Program-made: the position numbers and the translations under genes | The notes under the pieces: model-generated | What the model was told of the DNA's origin: nothing | The model's input: only the letters and a program-made list of their open reading frames with translations | Databases searched by the model: none | Assembly: GCA_963793415.1 (NCBI GenBank) | Contig: CAWCAC010000002.1 | Location: forward strand, 682,001-746,000 | DNA: 64,000 bases | From: CAXMST01 sp963793415 | GTDB lineage: Bacteria > Actinomycetota > Thermoleophilia > Solirubrobacterales > 70-9 | Direction of reading: 5' to 3' | Shown here: piece after piece, positions 58,528 to 64,000 of the stretch | Layout of the letters: the number at the start of each line of letters is the position of its first letter | How positions within the stretch are numbered: position 1 is the first letter of the stretch

Positions 58528-61107
58528 GTGTTCCGGCTCGCATTGCGCGGGCTGGTCGCGCACAAGCTGCGGGCCGGCCTCACGGCGATCGCGATCCTCT
58601 TCGGCGTCGCGATGATCGCCGGCACCCTGATGCTGAGCGATTCGGTCAATCGCTCGTTCGACGACATCTTCGCGACCGCTGCCGAGGGCATCGACGTCAG
58701 CGTCCGCGCTAAGCAGGAGATCGAGACCGGGTTCGACCTGCCCGAGGCCGGCACCGCATTGCCCGAGAATCTGATCGCCGACGTCGAGTCCGTAGACGGA
58801 GTGGCGAGCGCCTCAGGAGCGATCGGTGACGGTGCGTCGATCGCGATCCTCGACGAGAACGGCGACCGGGTGGGTCCTCCCGATGGCGGCCCTCCACACA
58901 TCGTCAACAGCGTCCAGCCCGAGCCCTTCACCCCCTACACCTACCTCGAGGGCGCTCCGCCGCAGAGCGACGACGAGGTCGCGATCGACTCGTTCACCTC
59001 CGAGGAGGAGGGCTACGAGATCGGCGACCCGATCACGATCACGGGCGCCGAAGGCGTCGAGGAGTACACGCTCAGCGGGATCACGAAGTTCGGCACCGGC
59101 GTGCCGCTCGGGGGCGCCAGCCTCGTCGAGATGACGCTGCCCGAGGCGCAGCGGGTCACCGACAAGGCAGGTGAGTTCGACGAGATCGCGGTCGAGGCAG
59201 AGGACGGAGTCAGTCCCGAGGAGCTCCGCGACCGGCTCAACGAGGCACTCCCCGATACCGCCGAGGCGAAGACCGGCGAGCAGATCGCCGACGACGACTC
59301 GCAGGAGATCAAGGACGGCTTCGGTTTCCTGACCACGGCGCTGCTGATCTTCGCCGGGATCACGATCTTCGTCGGCGCCTTCCTGATCTTCAACATCTTC
59401 AGCATCACCGTCGCCCAGCGAACCCGGGAGTTCGGGATGCTGCGGACGCTCGGTGCCTCCTCGCGCCAGGTCCTGACGACGGTGATCGGCGAGGCATTCA
59501 TCATCGGCCTGGTCGCCTCGGCGATCGGGATCGTCGCCGGCGCGGGCTTCGTGAAGCTGCTGCTCGCAGCGTTCAAGGGGCTCGGCTTCGAACTGCCGCA
59601 ATCGGGCCTGCCGATCGAGCCGCGCACCGTGATCATCGGGATCGTCGTCGGCATGCTCTCGACCCTTGGATCGGCGCTGATCCCCGCGATCCGCGCCACC
59701 CGCGTGAGCCCACTGGAGGCGCTGCGGGAGGACGGTGGCGTCGACCGCGAGGGCGGCAGCCGCAAGCGCACCGTCGTCGCCTCGCTGCTCGCCGTGCTCG
59801 GCGTCGTCCTGATTCTCGGCGGCCTCTTCGCCGGTGGCGATTTCGCCCAGTCGCTCTCGACCATGGGCCTCGGGCTGGTCCTCCTGTTCATCGCGATCGC
59901 GATGCTCGGAGGGCGGCTGATCGCTCCGCTCGCCTCGCTCGTCGGCACTCCGATCGAGAAGCTCCGGGGTGTCACCGGCAAGCTCGCCAAGGAGAACACG
60001 CTGCGCAACCCGAGCCGGACGGCGACGACGTCGTCGGCGCTGATGATCGGCGTCGCCCTCGTCGTCTTCGTGCTGATGCTCGGCTCCGCGATCACCAAGT
60101 CGGTTACCGACGCGCTCGACAAGACCTTCACCGGCGACGTCGCGGTCTACAACGTCGACGGCTTCTCGACGATCTCGGCTGCGATCGCGCCGGCGATCGC
60201 GGAGCTGGACGGGGTCGCCGCCGCATCGCCGACGGCCGCCGCCGGCGCCCGTATCGAGGGCGTCGACGGCGATCAGTTCGTCACCGGTCTCGACCCCGCG
60301 ACACTGACGCAGGCTGCCGATCTCGATTGGGTGGACGGCTCCGACGAGACGCTCGCGAACCTGAGCCCCGAGGGCGCGATCATCGAGGCCGACTTCGCCG
60401 AGGAGAACGGGATCGAGGTCGGCGACACGATCACCCTGACGACGCCGAGCGGGACAACGGTCGAGGCGACGGTCGAGGGCAGCGTCCGTGACCGGATCGC
60501 ACTGCTCGTCGACTCGATCGCGCTGCCGATCTCGGTGCTGCGCGAGGACTTCGACACCCGTCAGGACTTCCTGGTCCTGACCAAGTTCGACGAGGGAGCC
60601 GACTTCGACGCGACCCGGGGCGAGATCGACACGCTGCTTTCGGACAGGTACCCGAACGCCGAGTCCCGCTCCCAGCAGGAGGCCAAGGACGAGCAGGAGG
60701 AGTCGATCAACGGGCTCGTCTCGCTGATCTACGTGCTCCTCACCCTGGCCGTGATCCTCAGTCTCGTCGGCGTCGTGATCACGCTGGTGCTCTCGGTGCT
60801 CGAGCGCAAGCGCGAGCTCGGGATGCTGCGCGCGATCGGCGCCTCCAAGAGCCAGGTCCGGCGCATGGTCCGCTACGAGTCGGTGATCACCGCGATGATT
60901 GGAGCGATCGTCGGAGCGGTGATCGGCTTCGGGATCGGAGTCGCCGCGGTCAAGGCGCTCGAGGACGACGGCCTCGTCCTCTCGATTCCGGTCGGCGGCA
61001 TCATCGTCGTCCTGATCCTTGCCGCGATCGCCGGCGTCCTCGCCGGCATCTGGCCGGCCCGCCGCGCCTCGAAGATCGAGGTAATGGAAGCCCTCCAGTA
61101 CGAGTAA
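58528..61107 (+). CDS. FtsX/MacB-type ABC transporter permease, 859 aa
   Basis: GTG 58528, three bases after the ATPase stop. Two FtsX units: helix 1, a large extracytoplasmic domain (to about residue 270), then three helices (LLIFAGITIFVGAFLIFNIF and others), and again a loop domain of about 200 residues followed by LTLAVILSLVGVVITLVLSV and the final helices. This is the double-FtsX layout common in actinobacteria. The pair resembles lipoprotein or peptide exporters; the adjacent lipoate ligase-like gene is not related. Confidence 0.85.
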   Translation: MFRLALRGLVAHKLRAGLTAIAILFGVAMIAGTLMLSDSVNRSFDDIFATAAEGIDVSVRAKQEIETGFDLPEAGTALPENLIADVESVDGVASASGAIGDGASIAILDENGDRVGPPDGGPPHIVNSVQPEPFTPYTYLEGAPPQSDDEVAIDSFTSEEEGYEIGDPITITGAEGVEEYTLSGITKFGTGVPLGGASLVEMTLPEAQRVTDKAGEFDEIAVEAEDGVSPEELRDRLNEALPDTAEAKTGEQIADDDSQEIKDGFGFLTTALLIFAGITIFVGAFLIFNIFSITVAQRTREFGMLRTLGASSRQVLTTVIGEAFIIGLVASAIGIVAGAGFVKLLLAAFKGLGFELPQSGLPIEPRTVIIGIVVGMLSTLGSALIPAIRATRVSPLEALREDGGVDREGGSRKRTVVASLLAVLGVVLILGGLFAGGDFAQSLSTMGLGLVLLFIAIAMLGGRLIAPLASLVGTPIEKLRGVTGKLAKENTLRNPSRTATTSSALMIGVALVVFVLMLGSAITKSVTDALDKTFTGDVAVYNVDGFSTISAAIAPAIAELDGVAAASPTAAAGARIEGVDGDQFVTGLDPATLTQAADLDWVDGSDETLANLSPEGAIIEADFAEENGIEVGDTITLTTPSGTTVEATVEGSVRDRIALLVDSIALPISVLREDFDTRQDFLVLTKFDEGADFDATRGEIDTLLSDRYPNAESRSQQEAKDEQEESINGLVSLIYVLLTLAVILSLVGVVITLVLSVLERKRELGMLRAIGASKSQVRRMVRYESVITAMIGAIVGAVIGFGIGVAAVKALEDDGLVLSIPVGGIIVVLILAAIAGVLAGIWPARRASKIEVMEALQYE

Positions 61108-61154
61108 CGGCGGCGTCCTCTGACGCGGCGCCTGACGCCACCCGGGCGCGGCTC

Positions 61155-61205
61155 ATGTGGCTCCGCCACACAGCGCCGCTCCCGTGCGGCGTCATGCTTG
61201 GTCAG
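61155..61205 (+). repeat. 50-base hairpin repeat, copy B
   Basis: ATGTGGCTCCGCCACAC (61155-61171) and TGCTTGGTCAG (61195-61205) match copy A at 40583-40632 base for base in these parts. The flanking DNA (61129-61194) forms a larger imperfect hairpin including GACGCC (61134-61139) and GGCGTC (61188-61193). It lies between the ABC permease and the lipoate ligase-like gene, which are convergent. Confidence 0.65.
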
Positions 61206-61214
61206 AGAACGCCT

Positions 61215-62021
61215 TCAGTCCCTGGGTTTCGGAGTGTGGAAGCTCCGCAGTTCCTCTGCCATCCGCATGGTCTCTTCGTCGAGGGTGGCGTCGCGGACTT
61301 CGTAGCGGGTGGCCAGTTCGGCTCGGAAGGCTTCTTTGACCTCAGTGAAGAGCGGGTCGGGGGCTTCGTCGGGGGCGGGCGGGGCGCCTAGGGCGTCTTC
61401 GATGCTGCCGGCGGTGGTTGGGTCCCAGTCGAGGCCCAGGGCTTCGTAGACGGGGATCAGGACGTCGCGGATCTCGTCGGCCCCGCGGACGACGAGAACG
61501 CCGCCGACATGGGCGCCGCCGGCGATCACGCGCTGGCCGATCCCGGCCAGCTTCGTGCGGCCGGCCCAGTTGACGCTCCACTGACCGGGACAGTACTCGC
61601 CGGGGATCTCGCCCTCGTGAGCGTCGAGGCCGAGGCGCCGCAGGGCGCCGGTGACGATCGCCGCCATCTCCTCGAATCGTGGCTGCGTGCCCGTCCTCAG
61701 CGCCGCCTCTCTGCTCGCCTTCGAGAAGGCGATCGTGCCTTCGTGGAAGACGGCGGCCCGCCCGCCGGCCATCCGCTCGACCGGCTCGTAGCCGTGGTCG
61801 CGCGCGATCGCGAGCGCGTCGCGATAGCCGGGGGAGAGGCGGTCCATGCGCCCGAAGGCGAGGCTGCGGCCGGTCCGGTGCACGCGCGCGGTCGGCGGCA
61901 GGTCGCCGCGGGCGACACGGCGCATGATCGCCGCTGAGACGCCGGTCCCGAGCGCCGAGCGACCCTCGAAGGAGTGATCGATCAGCTCCAGAGTGGGCTT
62001 GTTTGCAGGTATTTCGGGCAT
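61215..62021 (-). CDS. Lipoate-protein ligase A/BPL-like family protein, 268 aa
   Basis: The LplA-type catalytic domain is visible: GRSLAFGRMDRLSPGYRDAL, ERMAGGRAAVFHEGTIAFSK and the lipoate/AMP site region VNWAGRTKLAGIGQRVIAGG. It lies in the biotin/lipoate ligase superfamily that attaches lipoate to acyl-carrier domains, or may be a related octanoyltransferase (LipM/LipL type). ATG 62021 selected; a longer frame to 62078 has no homology. It is divergent from the Rpf-like gene, with a 271-base gap. Confidence 0.75.
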   Translation of the reverse strand: MPEIPANKPTLELIDHSFEGRSALGTGVSAAIMRRVARGDLPPTARVHRTGRSLAFGRMDRLSPGYRDALAIARDHGYEPVERMAGGRAAVFHEGTIAFSKASREAALRTGTQPRFEEMAAIVTGALRRLGLDAHEGEIPGEYCPGQWSVNWAGRTKLAGIGQRVIAGGAHVGGVLVVRGADEIRDVLIPVYEALGLDWDPTTAGSIEDALGAPPAPDEAPDPLFTEVKEAFRAELATRYEVRDATLDEETMRMAEELRSFHTPKPRD

Positions 62022-62292
62022 ATCAGCAGGCTCGGACGGAGTGTGAGCGAAATGTTGCGTGTGTGAGCAGACGCACACATAAACCGCCCAGCGGTTGCCA
62101 AGCTTGGGACGTCAAAACGACCCCCCGGGTGCGTACCGGACAGAAGGTACGCGACTGCACTCACCGCCCGGGGAACGCACCCGCCGCATCGCGCCCCGGC
62201 CTTTCCCGTGGGCGCGAACTGCATCGGCCCCCTTCCCGAGGAAGGGACCGCCGGCGCGGATCGTCGGCGCCAAGCCTTGGAGGTGTTAACCG

Positions 62293-62871
62293 GTGCCCAT
62301 CAAGACGAAGACGAACCTGTACAGAGCAACGGCGGTTTCGCTGATCGCCGCGGCCGGGATCACGACCGCGTCCGTCGGCTCCGCCTCCGCGGCGGCCGAG
62401 TTCCCGCAGTTCGAGATCGAGATCAAGCGCAACGCCCTCGAGCGCACGATCGAGGCCACCGAGCATCGTCGCGACTACCGCCGGACGTGGGAGGACGCGA
62501 AGAAGCTCGACGTCGAGCCCGACAACGCCGCCCTGCGGCCGACGATCGGCCCGGCCGCTGCGAAGCAGAAGGTCGTCGCCCTCGAGCAGAAGGTCAAGAA
62601 GGCCTCCGAGCCGGAGTTCGGCACGCCCGGGTCCGTTGGCGTCTCCAGCGCGACCCTCGAGGCGATCGCCTCCTGCGAGTCCGGTGGTGACCCGACCGTG
62701 GTCGATGCCTCCGGCACCTACCGGGGCAAGTACCAGTTCGACACCGGCACCTGGGCCTCGGTCGGCGGGTCCGGCGACCCGGCCGCCGCGCCCGAGGCGG
62801 AGCAGGACTATCGCGCCGCGCTCCTCTACTCCCAGGCCGGCTCCTCACCCTGGCCCGTCTGCGGCCAGTAG
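62293..62871 (+). CDS. Rpf-like transglycosylase family protein, 192 aa
   Basis: GTG 62293 with TTGGAGGTG upstream. Signal peptide VSLIAAAGITTASVGSASAA. A charged helix (EIKRNALERTIEATEHRRDY) precedes the transglycosylase-like domain: IASCESGGDPTVVDASGTYR then KYQFDTGTWASVGG, ending ALLYSQAGSSPWPVCGQ with the Glu in the SCESGG catalytic site and a C-terminal Cys pair. Rpf-type proteins cleave peptidoglycan and stimulate growth from dormancy. Secreted. Confidence 0.85.
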   Translation: MPIKTKTNLYRATAVSLIAAAGITTASVGSASAAAEFPQFEIEIKRNALERTIEATEHRRDYRRTWEDAKKLDVEPDNAALRPTIGPAAAKQKVVALEQKVKKASEPEFGTPGSVGVSSATLEAIASCESGGDPTVVDASGTYRGKYQFDTGTWASVGGSGDPAAAPEAEQDYRAALLYSQAGSSPWPVCGQ

Positions 62872-62903
62872 CGCGGTAGCACCGGGGTCCGGGAGCGGAT
62901 CGT

Positions 62904-63635
62904 TCAGGCGCCCAGCGCTGCCCTGAACATCCGCTCCTCGTCCTCGAAGAGGAAGCCATAGAGCGTCGAGCGCTCGAGCAGGATGCGCCGCTTGCTCTCC
63001 AGCACCGCTCGCCGCGGCCGTGAAGCGATCGCTCGCGCGGTTGCCGCGGCCGCGGCGGCGCTGCTACCCGTCTCGTGGACCGAGGAGACGACGCCGAGCC
63101 GCTCTGCCTCACCGGCCTCGAGCAGGCGGCCGGTCAGGCAGAGCTCGCGCGCGATCGCGGCCGGTAGGGCGGCCCGCGCCCAGGCAAACGAAGGTGGGAT
63201 GCCGCGGGGGAGCTCGGGAAAGCCGAAGGCAGCGCTCGGCTCGGCGAGCCTGATGTCACAGGCAAGCGCAAGCACGAAGCCTCCGGCCAGCGCCGGACCG
63301 TTGACGGCTGCGATCACCGGCACCGGGCAGTTGCCGACGGCATCCATGCAGGCGAGGCTGCTCTCGACGAGCGCCCGCCGGTTCTCCTGATCGCCCCCGA
63401 ACTGGGTCGTGTCCATCCCGGAGCAGAAGGCGGGCGGGGCGCCGGTCAACGTCACGGCGCCGATTGCTTCGGTGTCGAGGTCGGCGAGCGCTGCGGCGAC
63501 CTCTTGGCGCAGCGCGATCGAGAGGGCGTTGCGCTTCGCTGGGCGGTTCAGGGTCAGCGCGAGCACGCCGTCGGCGATCTCGGCGATCAGCGGTTGCTCG
63601 TCATCCTCGGCGCTGCCGCCCGCGGTCTCGCTCAC
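62904..63635 (-). CDS. Enoyl-CoA hydratase/isomerase family protein, 243 aa
   Basis: GTG 63635 gives MSETAGGSAEDDEQPLIAEI; an upstream extension is not homologous. The crotonase fold is clear: VLALTLNRPAKRNALSIALR, the oxyanion hole APPAFCSGMDTTQFGG and AAVNGPALAGGFVLALACDI. The typical catalytic Glu pair is not obvious, so hydratase versus isomerase or another crotonase activity cannot be decided. It is convergent with the Rpf-like gene. Confidence 0.8.
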   Translation of the reverse strand: MSETAGGSAEDDEQPLIAEIADGVLALTLNRPAKRNALSIALRQEVAAALADLDTEAIGAVTLTGAPPAFCSGMDTTQFGGDQENRRALVESSLACMDAVGNCPVPVIAAVNGPALAGGFVLALACDIRLAEPSAAFGFPELPRGIPPSFAWARAALPAAIARELCLTGRLLEAGEAERLGVVSSVHETGSSAAAAAATARAIASRPRRAVLESKRRILLERSTLYGFLFEDEERMFRAALGA

Positions 63636-63697
63636 GGTTCGATGATCGCGCCCGGCCCGGCGGGACCTCCTCCGCCCGGTGCGGCAGACTGAGACCC

Positions 63698-64000
63698 ATG
63701 GACGAGCCACGCCTCAGCCTCAGCGAACGGATCGGAGATGCGGGGGTCAGCGTCCCCACCCGCGGCAATCGCAAGCTCGAGAAGTTCCTCGCCGCCGCCA
63801 ACTCGGACAAGGAGGTCGCTGCCCGCTGGTACATGCAGCAGGTCACCTCCGAGCGGCTCGGGATGTCCGACCACAGCCGCGTCCACATCCAGATCGTCGC
63901 CAACATCGCCTTGCGGATCCTGCGCCTGGCTGTCAAGGGCGGGATCGCGCCGGCCGTCGTCGCCGACCACGGGCTGAGCGAGCGCGACGCCGAGGTCGTC
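63698..64000 (+). CDS. HD-domain protein, N-terminal part, cut by the window edge
   Basis: ATG 63698. About 101 residues are visible, reading RLSLSERIGDAGVSVPTRG then EKFLAAANSDKEVAARWYMQ and the metal-binding HD motif in SDHSRVHIQIVANIALRIL, followed by AVKGGIAPAVVADHGLSERD. The HD superfamily contains phosphohydrolases. No stop is reached before 64000. Likely an HD phosphohydrolase whose remainder lies outside the window. Confidence 0.65.
   Translation, partial: MDEPRLSLSERIGDAGVSVPTRGNRKLEKFLAAANSDKEVAARWYMQQVTSERLGMSDHSRVHIQIVANIALRILRLAVKGGIAPAVVADHGLSERDAEVV

Noticed and set aside
62022..62292. Riboswitch upstream of the Rpf-like gene
   Set aside because: The leader is long and GC-rich with hairpins, but none of the known riboswitch consensus blocks is recognisable by eye.
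1..64000. CRISPR arrays, prophage genes, insertion-sequence transposases or toxin-antitoxin pairs
   Set aside because: None was seen: no spaced direct repeats, no structural or lysis genes, no transposase and no paired small toxin-antitoxin frames.

Overview
The window is 64 kb of high-GC DNA that reads like a chromosome segment of a deep-branching actinobacterium, most likely class Thermoleophilia (Solirubrobacterales type). This rests on very GC-rich codon usage, frequent GTG and TTG starts, a 'MTYANVTATLALF' repeat surface protein typical of that group, a high-molecular-weight FabG next to a fadA2-like thiolase and an HtdX-like dehydratase, two cytochromes P450, a WS/DGAT acyltransferase and Rpf-like and NlpC/M23 wall hydrolases. 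The taxonomic call is an inference; the window has no rRNA. The only RNA gene found is tmRNA (ssrA).

Layout. 1-3.1 kb: formate/nitrite transporter end, divergent repeat-rich surface protein, acyl-CoA thioesterase-like gene (frameshifted). 3.1-9 kb: a looser region with a structured intergenic element, two paralogous small secreted proteins, tmRNA, a lipoprotein, tiny ORFs missed by length cut-offs, and a scar where a truncated TetR gene abuts a truncated FAH-family gene. 9-18 kb: LivK-like binding protein, quinone-oxidoreductase-like protein, SnoaL-like protein, WS/DGAT, P450, ABC-F, ClpP, and an SRPBCC/ArsR pair. 18-22.6 kb: an envelope-stress-like module (PspC/LiaF protein, PspC-histidine kinase, NarL-type regulator), a lipoprotein and a cupin. 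22.8-30.4 kb: MFS transporter and glutamate synthase (gltBD; gltB carries a one-base gap in a C run). 30.5-35 kb: HxlR and TetR regulators with clear operators, a cupin, and a polar amino acid ABC transporter. 35-41.6 kb: a five-gene fatty-acid (beta-oxidation or elongation) operon. 41.7-49.2 kb: second SRPBCC/ArsR pair, NlpC/P60 (frameshifted) and M23 wall hydrolases, glyoxalase-like protein, P450, MBL hydrolase and M20 peptidase. 49.2-64 kb: SDR, lipoproteins, PepSY protein with a two-component system, beta-lactamase-fold hydrolase, PPK2, an AIG-repeat/VOC fusion, a MacB/FtsX-type ABC exporter, a lipoate ligase-like protein, an Rpf-like protein, enoyl-CoA hydratase and the start of an HD-domain protein.

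How it works together. Most of the window is ordinary housekeeping and lipid metabolism. The fatty-acid operon (two acyl-CoA dehydrogenases, thiolase, FabG4-like reductase, MaoC dehydratase) supplies all steps of an acyl-CoA cycle. Three sensing modules (PspC-LiaF/HK/RR, HK/RR with PepSY, and several one-component regulators with visible operators) point to active envelope and small-molecule sensing.

I found no CRISPR array, prophage, defence island or biosynthetic gene cluster. The least explained signals are intergenic: two long structured elements (about 3.1 and 18 kb) sharing the TTGCAG-N-GAGGG arm motif, and a roughly 50-base hairpin repeat present at 40.6 and 61.2 kb. Three genes carry single-base frame disruptions, which may be sequencing or assembly errors and need to be separated from real decay.
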